Shown piece by piece: positions 23,901 to 35,449 of a DNA stretch of 64,000 bases. The translations under genes were made by a program, and so were the position numbers. Where the stretch lies: positions 1,661,345 to 1,725,344 of the forward strand of contig OZ026559.1 in assembly GCA_964020155.1 (NCBI GenBank), written 5' to 3'. Positions within the stretch are counted from its first letter, which is position 1, and every line of letters starts with the position of its first letter. The notes beneath the pieces are model-generated. The model saw only the letters and a program-made list of their open reading frames with translations, searched no databases and had not been told where the DNA came from. This DNA comes from Chondrilla cf. caribensis (lineage: Eukaryota > Porifera > Demospongiae > Chondrillida > Chondrillidae).

Positions 23901-25174
23901 ACCGCTTCATAGAAGTAGTTGGTCGATGGCTGTCACATGAAGATGGTACAGGTGACAGCCCACGTACATGGGAGACTGTGTTTAGTGCCCTTTGTGATAT
24001 GGGACAGTCTTATCTTGTGGAGGAGGTGAAAGCAGAGCTATTCGCAACTACGGCTACTAAAGGTAAAGGAAGATTTTGAACTTCATATTACATTGCTGCT
24101 TTAAATTTCCCTCTACCTCTCTCATTAGAGAGAGATCAGGCTTATTTGCAGTGTAGGGAACAAGATGTTGTTAACACTCTCACTCCCAACAAGGAACAGT
24201 CCTCAGATGTACAGACTGGAGCTAGTGAAGGTTTGTGAGCATGTAACCAGGTCTTGTACATGTACAGATAGTTGTTTATCCTCCCATATCTTGCTTTTAC
24301 CTATGATTTTGCATGTATAATATTATTATACTCCAATTCCTACCACATTGTTCATATCCACAGATAATATACAGGTCTTACTTGAGGATGCCCATGAATC
24401 TCAGAGTAGTACTAAAGCTGTTGCCAAAACACAAGTTGGCTCTCTCATTCCTGACAAGGAACAGTCTTCACCTGTACAGACTGGAGCCAATAAAGGTTCA
24501 TACAATGTCATGCATTTGAGCTAAATTCGTATTCGTATTTCTTCCATGTCTTCCCATATCAGTGTTTCTGAGCACAATGTGTATGCAACTATGCTGTTAA
24601 CACTATCCTGTTCATGTTCATGTCCACAGATACCCTACCAACCTTGCTGGATGATTTCCATGGGAGTAAAGGATGTACTAAGAAATCTGTACTCAGAGCT
24701 CAAGACATAGCTCTGGAATCAGATGTAACACAAGAAGAAGAGGAGTCTGGTAGTGAACCTCAACTGGACCGGATATGTATGTATGAACTATGACTGACTC
24801 AACACTGTCATCATAAGATTCAATTCAGTAACTTTTATTCTATGATTTTACTTATAGTACTCAAAATGAAACCAAATGAAGCAAAATTACTTCGACTGGT
24901 TGGATCACAGATGTGCGCTCAGTGGAATACCTTTGCTGTCTACTTGGGTATCGAGAAGCACATTAGAGATGAAGTATCGTACAAATGTCTCAGAGAACCA
25001 AAGGACTGCTTCATAGAAGTGGTTGGTCGATGGTTGTCACATGAAGATGGTACAGGTGACAACCCACGTACATGGGAGACTGTGTTTAGTACCCTCCAAG
25101 AGATGGGGCTCACTCTTCTTGCGAAGGAGGTGACACAGAAACTGTCCAAGAGACTGGAAACCTCCCAACAATAG
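15125..25174 (+). CDS. Gene B: ankyrin–Roc–COR with four Death domains
   Basis: Exons: 15125-20912, 21089-21412, 21758-21889, 22024-22350, 22652-22783, 22855-22962, 23511-23657, 23754-24062, 24129-24230, 24364-24495, 24630-24776, 24858-25174. All introns are phase 1 and the joined frame is about 2654 codons with no stop. The start ATG (MQSVKSDLQSIFHQYDD) is shared with gene C. Residues about 30-1290 are ankyrin repeats; Roc spans about 1293-1480 (GYPKCGKT at 1302, DFAGQ at 1365, IGSHLD at 1432); COR about 1495-1880. Then come two divergent Death domains (type a), linkers, a chimeric Death domain and a type-2 Death domain. Predicted to be a cytosolic GTP-regulated scaffold. Four Death domains in one chain is unusual. 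An alternative reading is that exons are used selectively. Confidence 0.8.
21089..21412 (+). other. Gene B Death-domain exon a1 (divergent type)
   Basis: Acceptor CTCCATGCAG, donor GTAAGT at 21413, phase 1-1. It encodes LILSDVYSALTTEEVVASKW, LFALHLKVDWDFVVIIEE, a Cys-rich middle, YLLEEWLYEQKGTGDLPRTW and TIVTALESCRISSLAESL. The W...G.GD.PRTW..I..AL pattern marks the Death fold. It is far from types 1 and 2. Confidence 0.75.
21758..21889 (+). other. Gene B linker exon L1
   Basis: Acceptor CTGCAATACAG, phase 1-1, 44 codons: Ser/Thr/Glu linker AGSSTPQDTVTSEQKSPSGD and on, ending KDDVTC. Donor GTACGT (21890); the stronger-looking GTAAGT 4 nt downstream would break the frame. Confidence 0.65.
22024..22350 (+). 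other. Gene B Death-domain exon a2 (divergent type)
   Basis: A close copy of exon a1 with its intron ends (acceptor CTCCATGCAG, donor GTAAGT at 22351), including LILSDVYSALTTEDVVASNW and LEAWLSEKEGTGDLPRTWET. It arose by tandem duplication of a1 plus L1. Confidence 0.75.
22652..22962 (+). other. Gene B linker exons L2 and E-like
   Basis: 22652-22783 is a close copy of linker L1. 22855-22962 is a diverged E-type linker (RDNSSLPSSEQDVPEPLTPD) after acceptor TCTGAGCAG, with donor GTTTGT (22963). Both are phase 1-1. Confidence 0.6.
23511..23657 (+). other. Gene B linker exon T (first copy)
   Basis: Acceptor ATGTCCACAG. Encodes TLPNLMDDFHESKRCTKKSV and an acidic end EEEESGSEPQLNQK. Donor taken as GTATGT (23658), matching the second T exon at 24630 and keeping phase 1. 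Confidence 0.6.
23754..24062 (+). other. Gene B chimeric Death-domain exon (type 2/type 1)
   Basis: The first half is type 2 (ELVRLVGSQMCAKWNTF, YKCLREPKD) and the second half type 1 (ALCDMGQSYLVEEVKAELFA). Flanking introns agree: type-2 acceptor TTTCACTTATAG, type-1 donor GTAAAGGAAGATTTTGA. The switch lies within or near the invariant core at about 23900-23960. The core has Arg for Cys (DRFIEVVGRW). Confidence 0.8.
24129..24776 (+). other. Gene B linker exons E, N and T (second set)
   Basis: 24129-24230 (E, QCREQDVVNTLTPNKEQSSD), 24364-24495 (N, NIQVLLEDAHESQSST, shorter than in A and C by an internal in-frame deletion) and 24630-24776 (T, TLPTLLDDFHGSKGCTKKSV). All are phase 1-1. Confidence 0.65.
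24858..25174 (+). other. Gene B terminal Death-domain exon (type 2)
   Basis: Acceptor TTACTTATAG; RLVGSQMCAQWNTFAVYLG, the shared core, TLQEMGLTLLAKEV and ending ETSQQ with TAG, like the last exons of genes A and C. Confidence 0.8.
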
Positions 25175-25187
25175 ATTATCATATTCG

Positions 25188-25305
25188 GTGAGTGTCTAGT
25201 GAGAGAGCACACAGAAACCCACTGCACAGTACATATGTCAGTTTACTCTGTGTCAACTCCACACAATGTACTGCAGCTGATGGTGTTCTTTCTCATTTCC
25301 TGCAG
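25188..25305 (+). other. Probable 3'UTR intron after gene B
   Basis: Donor GTGAGT 13 nt after the stop, acceptor TTTCCTGCAG. Same arrangement as 4601-4712. Confidence 0.5.
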
Positions 25306-26000
25306 AACTTGCACTTTTGCACTACTTAGGATCCGAGTGTGTGTTTGTAGTTTATTAGTGGCACTTTAAGCAAGTTTCCTCATAATAGTGTTCATTTACA
25401 CATGGAAATGATGTTCAACTTTATCTTTCTCAGGTTGGTTTATAGATAGCACATTTGTGTGTGTTCAATTGTATTGTCTTTTGTACTGTGTACCAAACAT
25501 AGTAGAGACCTCATTAATCCATACATTATTACCCATACCTCAATGTGTACCCTATGGGAAGGTCCTATACTGGAACCCATCTGTGTGGTACCACTCTTTC
25601 CTGATTACATGTTGTCCTCAATAGAGAGGTACCACTGTAGAGAAGTCTATATCCCAGTTCCAAACTGTCCTTAATGGACAGATACTGTATGTAGAACATT
25701 TAAGTCCCAGCAATCTTCAGTCACATTTATTGGACCATGCACAATTACACTCACACACAATCACAAACGCACTCACGCACAGACTCACAGTGTCCTTAGT
25801 GGACAGGTTTTGCTACATGTACATACACTTTACAACTGTACTTGTCTTCTCCCAATTCTACAGCACTTTTGCTCTTTACGTTAATACCTTTTGGTATTAT
25901 TGTGTGTACTCTCTCACGAGTACCTTTATTAAGAAGAATTAATTGTGATAATTAGTGGAGATTATCCTTCTCCAGTCATCTCATCCTCTCAACATGGTAA
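25306..26000. other. Post-gene spacer, unit B
   Basis: Matches 4713-5400 of unit A, with MITE-like pieces (CTCAATAGAGAGGTACCAC, GTCCTTAATGGACAG) and the ATG|GTAAGT site at about 25993. No further gene seen. Confidence 0.4.
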
Positions 26001-26205
26001 GTGGAATGACTATTGATACAGTGTCAATTTCGTGGTCATGTGAGGTTCACATGGGATGTGGTGTGCTGTACGCTAGTATCTACTGTGTGTGTACAGATGT
26101 ACAGTACAGGACGTTGTAGTGTGAATGTGTACAAATCAAGCTGGTTATTGTGTTTGTGGAAAATTACCATGGCAACCATTTCGCCCACTTTAGAGTCCTG
26201 GATGA

Positions 26206-26319
26206 GAAATACTTTTGCTGTCGTAATATCTGTGGGTGACAATAACAGTTCCTGTTTGGTCAACACCATCACTGAAGCTTATACACCAGTGTTAGATGGT
26301 GTACTTAACCCACAGTAGA
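26206..26319 (+). CDS. Short conserved ORF, unit B copy
   Basis: 38 codons, FAVVISVGDNN, SSCLVNTITEAY, VLDGVLNPQ then TAG. Differs from the unit A copy by a few residues. Unassigned; see 5591-5707. Confidence 0.25.
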
Positions 26320-26399
26320 GACAACAGCTCTCATTATCAGAATTTGACAATTGCAAAAAGAAATAAAGATATCCTAACTGGTGTTGTGGTTAGTTTCAA

Positions 26400-26437
26400 T
26401 ACACACACGCACACACCCACACACCCACACACCCACA

Positions 26438-26492
<55 letters not shown>

Positions 26493-26575
26493 ACATACAC
26501 ACATGCGCACACACACACAAACATACACATGGACGGACACACACAGTACACACACACACACACCCATACAGGTAC
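26400..26575. repeat. (CA)n microsatellite, unit B
   Basis: CA tract with CCCACA interruptions, pure from about 26451 to 26487. Same position as 6961 and 52415. Confidence 0.95.
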
Positions 26576-26593
26576 TGTATGCTCAGTAACATA

Positions 26594-26815
26594 TCTTTCC
26601 CTCTACCTGGGTGCAGAGTAACACATTAGAGATGAAGTATCTCTCAACTGCCATAGAGTGGCAAAGGACTGCTTCATAGAAGTAGTTGGTCGATGGCTGT
26701 CACATGAAGATGGTACAGGTGACAGCCCACATACATGGGAGACTGTCTTTACCAAAAAGAGGCTCCTAACATTCCTCAAGGGAATTTGGCAAGGAATTGT
26801 AAACTTTGTCCTTGT
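26594..26815 (+). pseudogene. Degenerate Death-domain copy B1
   Basis: Same in-frame TAA as copy A1 (GAGTAACAC); intact core VVGRWLSHEDGTGDSPHTWE and a KKRLLTFLKGIW tail. Confidence 0.65.
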
Positions 26816-26934
26816 TATGCTGTGGTTAGTTTATATGTATGTACACATGCACACACACTCACCCACCTGCACACATACGTATATGATGTAAACACATGTA
26901 AACACACATTCAATGTGTGCTCAGTGTCACCTTC

Positions 26935-27175
26935 CCCTCTACATGTGTGTAGAGAAAATTCAACTCACTGTAGTTGAGTGTAGAGGAACACATTAGAGAT
27001 GAACTATCTCTCAACTGCCATAGAGTAGCAAAGGACTGCTTCATATAAGTAGTTGGTCGATGGATGTCACATGAAGATGGTACAGGTGACAGCCCACATA
27101 CATGGGAGACTGTCTTTAACAAAAAGAAGCTCCTATCACTTCTCAAGGGAATTTGGCAAGGAATTGTATACAGTA
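26935..27175 (+). pseudogene. Degenerate Death-domain copy B2
   Basis: Core interrupted by a stop (TTCATATAAGTAG for TTCATAGAAGTAG) and GGATGTCA for GGCTGTCA. Tail KKKLLSLLKGIW. Confidence 0.65.
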
Positions 27176-27350
27176 TCCTAGCTAATGTTATGGTTCGTTT
27201 TAATGTACATGCAGAAGCATACACACAAAAACACCCACCCACGTACACACATTCATGCATACATACACATACACACATACACACATATGTATATATACAC
27301 ATACATACATACATATGTACGTATGCACACAAATATGTGCTGTATTCAGT

Positions 27351-27441
27351 GAATATGTTTCTCTTCACTTATGTGTAGAAGAACACATTAGAAAAAATAT
27401 ATCTAAATGTCAAGGATAGGGAGTCTGGACCACACATGTAG
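27351..27441 (+). pseudogene. Death-domain remnant B3
   Basis: Coreless remnant like A5, with GGAGTCTGGACCACACATGTAG then donor GTAAGA. Confidence 0.5.
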
Positions 27442-27515
27442 GTAAGACAAACAAATAATCATACTAATACTCACTGTCCTCACTCACACTTCTTTGGTTG
27501 TTGCTTGGCCTTTAA

Positions 27516-27660
27516 GTGTTCCAGGTTGAAGCAGCTGAAGCACAGCTGGTAGGATTGGTTGGATTACTGCAGTGTACTCAGTGGATATGAGGTTCCTCTA
27601 CTTGAATCAAGTAGAGAATAACAATTACGAGACGATTAATCTCTCAACTGCCCTAGAGTG
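27516..27660 (+). pseudogene. Death-domain remnant B4
   Basis: N-terminal half like A6. The acceptor TTGTAG has become TTTAAG, followed by QVEAAEAQLVGLVGLLQC and a TGA. Confidence 0.5.
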
Positions 27661-27662
27661 TG

Positions 27663-27692
27663 TCCACACACACACACACACACACACTAATG
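27663..27692. repeat. Short (CA)n tract
   Basis: About ten CA units between copies B4 and B5, matching 8202-8226 and 54105-54120. Confidence 0.85.
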
Positions 27693-27704
27693 TGTGCTAT
27701 GTTA

Positions 27705-27915
27705 AAAATCCCTCTACCTGGGTGTAGAGGAGCACATAAGAGATATACTAAACTGCCATAGAGTGGCAAAGGACTGCTTCATAAAAGTAGTCTCTCAATG
27801 GCTGTCACATGAAGATGGTACAGTCTGTTCTTGTGAAGTGAACAAGATGTTCATGTCTCTATCACAACTGACAACAGGCAACAGTCTTCACCTGCACAGA
27901 CTGGAGCTGATGAAG
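27705..27915 (+). pseudogene. Death-domain copy B5 joined to linker remnant
   Basis: Core reads CFIKVVSQWLSHEDGT (Glu to Lys), then the linker-like sequence as in A7 up to donor-like GTTTGT. Confidence 0.55.
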
Positions 27916-29100
27916 GTTTGTATTTATGTACATACATTATCCTGTTTATTGTCCTCTAAAGTCAAAATTTCCTGTTGTCCTCAATTGAGAGGTACCATTA
28001 TACAAAACGTCATATCCTAGTCTCAAAGTGTCCTTAATGGACAGGTTCTGCCGTATGCATACACAATAAAACACACACCCATGTACAATCTTGTACATAA
28101 TTGCAATCTCAATTCTATTCTCAGCATGTTTTCCAGTGGACATGAGACCGAATATTATTTTGGTGTGTTGGAATGGTCAACATGTCACAGAGCCTGTCAT
28201 ATGGTGGTGAACTGTACTCACCTCGTCACATCCATGTACAATAGTATTCAATAGTATTATTCAGAGATGATTTTCATATATCGAACTAGTTGCTGTATTT
28301 TACCAACAAGTGCATGTATGTAGCATTGTTTATTCCTATTATATTCTAATAATTATTATTTTAATTTATTATGATAATGTTTGTGTATTATACAAAATTG
28401 ACATTAATAGTAATTACATAATATTGCTATGCGATGCAATTTTGAACTGAATTCAAACATCATATTCTCTATAGCTATATCACATTTGATACATAAAATT
28501 ATGTGATGATCATTAATTTTGGTGCATGTTTAATTGATTTCAATGAATCCTGGTGTGCATCAGGTGAGTAATTATACTAAAAAAGGTTAATAATACCACT
28601 AATGCTATAATTATTAGTGACCATGCCAATTAATATCAATGAATTATAGATTAAAACAATAGTCTATTTATTATGTGCAGTGATTATTCCGAGAAATGAA
28701 TTTTGCAAAATTACTCAATAGAATTAGTAAAATATATGGATTTGCTATTATGAATTATAGAATTTATGGCAAATAGAATAATAATAATAATTAAAATCAA
28801 TTGCAATGAAGACTATAATATTTTCAACACAACACACAAAATTAATATTAATAATAATATTATAATAGCAATAGCTATAATCAATAAAAGGCTAATGATA
28901 ATAATATATTATATTGTGTATTTTAACACACGTACACTTCAAATAGCATCAATTATATATTTGAATTAGTATTTTGTGAAAAGATCAAATTAGGTATATA
29001 TATTATACATTCATTCTCGAATTCCCTCCCATAATATACATAATATTTGAAAATCCCAAGCACCTCTGAAAGTACCTCATATAACAGGCCAGGTGTGGAG
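27916..29100. other. AT-rich spacer, unit B
   Basis: MITE-like pieces to about 28060, then low-complexity AT sequence homologous to 8650-9650. No genes recognised. Confidence 0.5.
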
Positions 29101-32100
29101 GTGAGGAGTGCTTCATAATCTAGATCTGGACATCAGCTAGGTCTGGAACAAATATTAGCTTGACATGTCCCCTCTGTCATGAGCTACCCAAGATGGTAAT
29201 TAGCATCTTATCCCTATTCTCTCCCATACATTGATAATAATTAACCACCTCAGAATAAACCTAGCTTCACAGGCTACATATATGGAGATGGGAAGTGTTT
29301 CAAAGGTTAGACCAATTTACCAGCTGTGTGTAGAAAAAATATCAGCTTGACACACCCCCTCTGCCATGAGTTACGCAATAAGACAATTTGCATTTTTATT
29401 CCTATTCTCTCCCATACATTGATAATAATTAACCACCTCAGAATAAACCTAGGTTTACAGGCCACATATATGGAGATATAAAGTGTTTCAACGCTTAGAC
29501 CAATTTACCAGCTGTGTGTAGAAAAAATATCAGCTTGACACACCCCCTCTACCACGAATTACGCAATAAGACAATTTGCATTTTTATTCCTATTCTCTCC
29601 CATACATTGATAATAATTAACCACCTCGGAATAAACCTAGGTTTACAGGACACATATATGGAGATGAAAAGTGTTTCAACACTAGCTTAGACCAATTTAC
29701 CAGCTGTGTGTAGAAAAAATATCAGCTTGACACCACCACCCCTCTGCCATGAATTACGCAATAAGACAATTTGCATTTTTATTCCTATTCTCTCCCATAC
29801 ATTGATAATAATTAACCACCTCAGAATAAACCTAGGTTTACAGGACACATATATGGAGATGGAAAGTGTTTCAACGCTTAGACCAATTTATCAGCTGTGT
29901 GTAGAAAAAATATCAGCTTAACACACCCCCTCTGCCATGAGTTACGCAATAAGACAATTTGCATCTTTATTCCTATTCTCTCCCATACATTGATAATAAT
30001 TAAACACCTCAGAATAAACCTACTAGGTTTACAGGCCACATATATGGAGATATAAAGTGTTTCAACGATTAGACCAATTTACCAGCTGTGTGTAGAAAAA
30101 ATATCAGCTTGACACACCCCCTCTGCCATGAGTTACACAATAAGACAATTCGCATTTTTATTCCTATTCTCTCCCATACATTGATAATAATAAACCACCT
30201 CAGAATAAACCTAGCTTCACAGGCCACATATATGGAGATGGGAAGTGTTTCAAAGTTTTGACCAATTTACCAGCTGTGTGTAGAAAAAATATCAGCTTGA
30301 CACCCCCCTCTGCCATGAGTTACGCAATAAGACAATTAGCATTTTTATTCCTATTCTCTCCCATACATTGATAATAATTAACCACCTCAGAATAAACCTA
30401 GGTTTACAGGCCACATATATGGAGATGGAAAGTGTTTCAACGCTTAGACCAATTTATCAGCTGTGTGTAGAAAAAATATCAGCTTGACACACCCCCTCTG
30501 CCATGAGTTACGCAATAAGACAATTTGCATTTTTAATCCTATTCTCTCCCATACATTGATAATAATTAACCACCTCAGAATAAACCTAGGTTTACAGACC
30601 ACATATATGGAGATGGGAAGTGTTTCAAAGTTTTGACCAATTTACCAGCTGTGTGTAGAAAAAATATCAGCTTGACACACCCCCTCTGCCATGAGTTACG
30701 CAATAAGACAATTTGCATTTTTATTCCTATTCTCTCCCATACATTGATAATAATTAACCACCTCAGAATAAACCTAGCTTCACAGGCCACATATATGGAG
30801 ATGGAAAGTGTTTCAAAGCTTAGACCAATTTACCAGCTGTGTGTAGAAAAAATATCAGCTTGACACACCCCCTCTGCCATGAGTTATGCAATAAGACAAT
30901 TAGCATTTTTATTCCTATTCTCTCCCATACATTGATAATAATTAACCACCTCAGAATAAACCTAGGTTTACAGACCACATGTATGGAGATGGGAAGTGTT
31001 TCAACATTTAGAGCAATTTACCAGTTGTGTGTAGAAAAAATATCAGCTTGACACCCCCCCCTCTGCCATGAGTTATGCAATAAGGCAATTCGCATTTTTA
31101 TTCCTATTCTCTCCCATACATTGATAATAATTAACCACCTCAGAATAAACCTAGGTTTACAGACCACATGTATGGAGATGGGAAGTGTTTCAACATTTAG
31201 AGCAATTTACCAGTTGTGTGTAGAAAAAATATCAGCTTGACACACCCCCTCTGCCATGAGTTATGCAATAAGACAATTAGCATTTTTATTCCTATTCTCT
31301 CCCATACATTGAATATTATTAACCACCTCAGAATAAACCTAGGTTTACAGACCGCATGTATGGAGATGGGAAGTGTTTCAACACTTAGAGCAATTTACCA
31401 TTTGTGTGTAGAAAAAATATAAGCTTGACACACCCCCTCTGCCATGAGTTATGCAATAAGACAATTAGCATTTTTATTCCTATTCTCTCCCATACATTGA
31501 TAATAATTAACCACCTCAGAATAAACCTAGGTTTACAGACCACATGTATGGAGATGGGAAGTGTTTCAACATTTAGAGCAATTTACCAGTTGTGTGTAGA
31601 AAAAATATCAGCTTGACACACCCCCTCTGCCATGAGTTATGCAATAAGACAATTAGCATTTTATTCCTATTCTCTCCCATACATTGAATATAATATTAAC
31701 CACCTCAGAATAAACCTAGGTTTACGGGCAACATATATGGAGATGGGAAGTGTTTCAATACTTAGAGCAATTTACCAGTTGTGTGTAGAAAAAATATCAG
31801 CTTGACACACCCCCTTTGCCATGAGTTACGCAATAAGACAATTTGCATTTTTATTCCTATTCTCTCCCATACATTGAATATAATATTAACCACCTCAGAA
31901 TAAACCTAGGTTTACGGGCAACATATATGGAGATGGGAAGTGTTTCAAAGTTTTGACCAATTTACCAGCTGTGTGTAGAAAAAATATCAGCTTGACACCC
32001 CCCCTTTGCCATGAGTTATGCAATAAGACAATGTGCATTTTTATTCCTATTCTCTCCCATACATTGATAATAATTAACCACCTCAGAATAAACCTAGCTT

Positions 32101-34400
32101 CACAGGCCACATATATGGAGATGGAAAGTGTTTCAACGCTTAGACCAATTTACCAGCTGTGTGTGGAAAAAATATCAGCTTGACACACCCCCTCTGCCAT
32201 GAGTTACGCAATAAGACAATTTGCATTTTATTCCTATTCTCTCCCATACATTGATAATAATTAACCACCTCAGAATAAACCTAGGTTTACAGACCACATA
32301 TATGGAGATGGGAAGTGTTTCAAAGTTTTGACCAATTTACCAGCTGTGTGTAGAAAAAATATCAGCTTGACACACCCCCTCTGCCATGAGTTACGCAATA
32401 AGACAATTTGCATTTTTATTCCTATTCTCTCCCATACATTGATAATAATTAACCACCTCAGAATAAACCTAGCTTCACAGGCCACATATATGGAGATGGA
32501 AAGTGTTTCAAAGCTTAGACCAATTTACCAGCTGTGTGTAGAAAAAATATCAGCTTGACACACCCCCTCTGCCATGAGTTATGCAATAAGACAATTAGCA
32601 TTTTTATTCCTATTCTCTCCCATACATTGATAATAATTAACCACCTCAGAATAAACCTAGGTTTACAGACCACATGTATGGAGATGGGAAGTGTTTCAAC
32701 ATTTAGAGCAATTTACCAGTTGTGTGTAGAAAAAATATCAGCTTGACACCCCCCCCCTCTGCCATGAGTTATGCAATAAGGCAATTCGCATTTTTAATCC
32801 TATTCTCTCCCATACATTGATAATAATTAACCACCTCAGAATAAACCTAGGTTTACAGACCACATGTATGGAGATGGGAAGTGTTTCAACATTTAGAGCA
32901 ATTTACCAGTTGTGTGTAGAAAAAATATCAGCTTGACACACCCCCTCTGCCATGAGTTACGCAATAAGACAATTAGCATTTTTATTCCTATTCTCTCCCA
33001 TACATTGAATATTATTAACCACCTTAGAATAAACCTAGGTTTACAGACCGCATGTATGGAGATGGGAAGTGTTTCAACACTTAGAGCAATTTACCATTTG
33101 TGTGTAGAAAAAATATAAGCTTGACACACCCCCTCTGCCATGAGTTATGCAATAAGACAATTAGCATTTTTATTCCTATTCTCTCCCATACATTGATAAT
33201 AATTAATCACCTCAGAATAAACCTAGGTTTACAGACCACATGTATGGAGATGGGAAGTGTTTCAACATTTAGAGCAATTTACCAGTTGTGTGTAGAAAAA
33301 ATATCAGCTTGACACACCCCCTCTGCCATGAGTTATGCAATAAGACAATTAGCATTTTTATTCCTATTCTCTCCCATACATTGATAATAATTAACCACCT
33401 CAGAATAAACCTAGGTTTACAGACCGCATGTATGGAGATGGGAAGTGTTTCAACATTTAGAGCAATTTACCATTTGTGTGTAGAAAAAATATCAGCTTGA
33501 CACACCCCCTCTGCCATGAGTTATGCAATAAGACAATTTGCATTTTATTCCTATTCTCTCTCATACATTGAATATAATATTAACCACCTCAGAATAAACC
33601 TAGGTTTACGGGCAACATATATGGAGATGGGAAGTGTTTCAAAGCTTAGAGCAATTTACCAGTTGTGTGTAGAAAAAATATCAGCTTGACACACCCCCTT
33701 TGCCATGAGTTACGCAATAAGACAAATTGCATTTTTATTCCTATTCTCTCCCATACATTGAATATAATATTAACCACCTCAGAATAAACCTAGGTTTACG
33801 GGCAACATATATGGAGATGGGAAGTGTTTCAAAGCTTAGAGCAATTTACCAGTTGTGTGTAGAAAAAATATCAGCTTGACACCCCCCCCTTGCCATGAGT
33901 TACGCAATAAGACAATTTGCATTTTTATTCCTATTCTCTCCCATACATTGATAATAATTAACCACCTCAGAATAAACCTAGGTTTACAGGCCACATATAT
34001 GGAGATGGGAAGTGTTTTAATGCTTAGACTAATTTATCAGCTGTGTGTAGAAAAAAATATTAGCTTGACACGCCCCTCTGCCATGAGTCACGCAATAAGA
34101 CAATTCGCATTTTTATTCCTATTCTCTCCCATACATTGAATATTATTAACCACCTCAGAATAAACCTAGGTTTACATGCCACACATTATGGAGATGGGAA
34201 GTGTATCAATGCTTAGACCAATTTACCAGCTGTGTGTAGAAAAATATCAGCTTGACACACCCCCTCTGCCATGAGTTACATAATAAGACAATTTGCATTT
34301 TTATTCCTATTCTCTCCCATAGTATTACATTGAATATTATTAACCACCTCAGAATAAACCTAGGTTTACAGGCCACGTTTTGGAGGTGGAAAATGATAAC
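29100..34400. repeat. 188-bp satellite array, unit B (about 28 copies)
   Basis: 28 occurrences of the (G)CCATGAG landmark at about 188-bp spacing. A higher-order repeat is visible: 30480-31660 recurs at 32175-33360, offset about 1695 bp (nine units), sharing private variants such as AAGTTTTGACC and CATTTGTGTGTAG. Not coding. Confidence 0.9.
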
Positions 34401-34900
34401 ATATCAGCTTGACCTCTGCAAATTGATAATTGCTGTAATTATAATGCAAATATATAATTACATATTGGAGGGCATGTGAAGAAATAATATCAATAATATC
34501 ATTATAAAGATGAATTGAAAATAATTATATCATTATAATGGTACAAGGTTGGTGTAGTAAAATATTACATAAATCACATTATATTACATATATGTAAGTT
34601 ATGTACAGAAGTCATTTGTATCATTATATCAGATGATTTATACAAAATTAGCTCTTTAAAACAGTCCAGCATCTTTCTTCAGTGAAGAATTCTTCCACAG
34701 GGGAAGTTTAGTAAAGTCTGATTTGCTCATTTTGAATACATTCTACATAATGAAACAAGGAAGCACAGACGTACTTTGTAATGTTGATTAGGATCGTAAT
34801 GCAAACTATATAGTACTTGGAGAAAAGTTATAGACTAAGTTATGAATGATATAAATTTGATCTGTCATCAATAACACATCACTTGGAATTTCCTAATAAG
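34400..34900. other. Unit B-specific spacer
   Basis: AT-rich sequence that replaces the 10.86-13.2 kb segment of unit A. No gene seen. Confidence 0.4.
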
Positions 34901-34904
34901 GATT

Positions 34905-35088
34905 TACTGTAGAACCTTTTACAATTGCAACCACCTATGGGAACAATAATCATTTTACTGGTCTTAATTGTAAAGGTGGTCCTAATTCTGATGTTAAAAG
35001 GGCATAGAGTAACACAGTACAGGAATTTGTGAGACCAAAAGATAATGGTTCTATTATATGGAGGTGGTCTTGAGTTGATTCTACTGTG
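34905..35088. mobile_element. Tc1/mariner-type MITE candidate
   Basis: Imperfect inverted ends: TACTGTAGAACC on the left, GATTCTACTGTGA on the right, with complementary ACCACCTATGG and ATGGAGGTGGT just inside. About 180 bp, non-coding. Confidence 0.5.
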
Positions 35089-35189
35089 ATATTTAAGACT
35101 AAACAAAAATACAAGATTCTATCATTTACAATAATGCTCACAGTAGTTAGAAACCTCTCTGTGGAAATGGGAAATGTATACAATCAAAC

Positions 35190-35390
35190 TTACAATAGCC
35201 ACACACAATACAACAAGAGCTTCTCTTCCTCACTCAAGTAGCTCTCTAGCTTCCTCGGGTCAACTCCTTCAGGGAGTGGTTTCTTCTGTAGTTCTGCCAA
35301 GCTGTATTGGTCCCTGCTTAGCTTCTTCAGCTCCTCTGTGGCATCCAGGGAGTGGGGGGAACGGATTGTCACATGCTGTTTGTTACACAT
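35190..35390 (-). pseudogene. Villin-headpiece-like exon (isolated)
   Basis: On the minus strand the frame contains QYSLAELQKKPLPEGVDPRK and LESYLSEEE. This is the middle of a villin headpiece: Y-L-L, then P-GVD, then R/K-E-YLS-EEF. The closing F-x-x-x-F helix is missing; the frame goes on to YCVWLL. A good donor, ATT|GTAAGT, lies just before the stop, and an AACAAACAG acceptor lies upstream of the HVTIRSP start, so it could be one exon of a gene on the minus strand. No other exon of such a gene is recognisable in the window, so a stranded fragment is more likely. Confidence 0.55.
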
Positions 35391-35449
35391 ACGTATATTA
35401 TGTACATAATGTACTCATATACTGACACCAAATACACCCTTAAACGTCA

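Noticed and set aside
29700..34140. Repeated 70-codon ORFs in the satellite (ISLTHPLCHEL...)
   Set aside because: The repeat unit is about 188 bp, so the frame changes each copy. No splice pattern or composition supports coding.
29100..34400. CRISPR-like array
   Set aside because: Units are 188-bp direct repeats without short repeat/unique spacer structure, in a eukaryotic genome.
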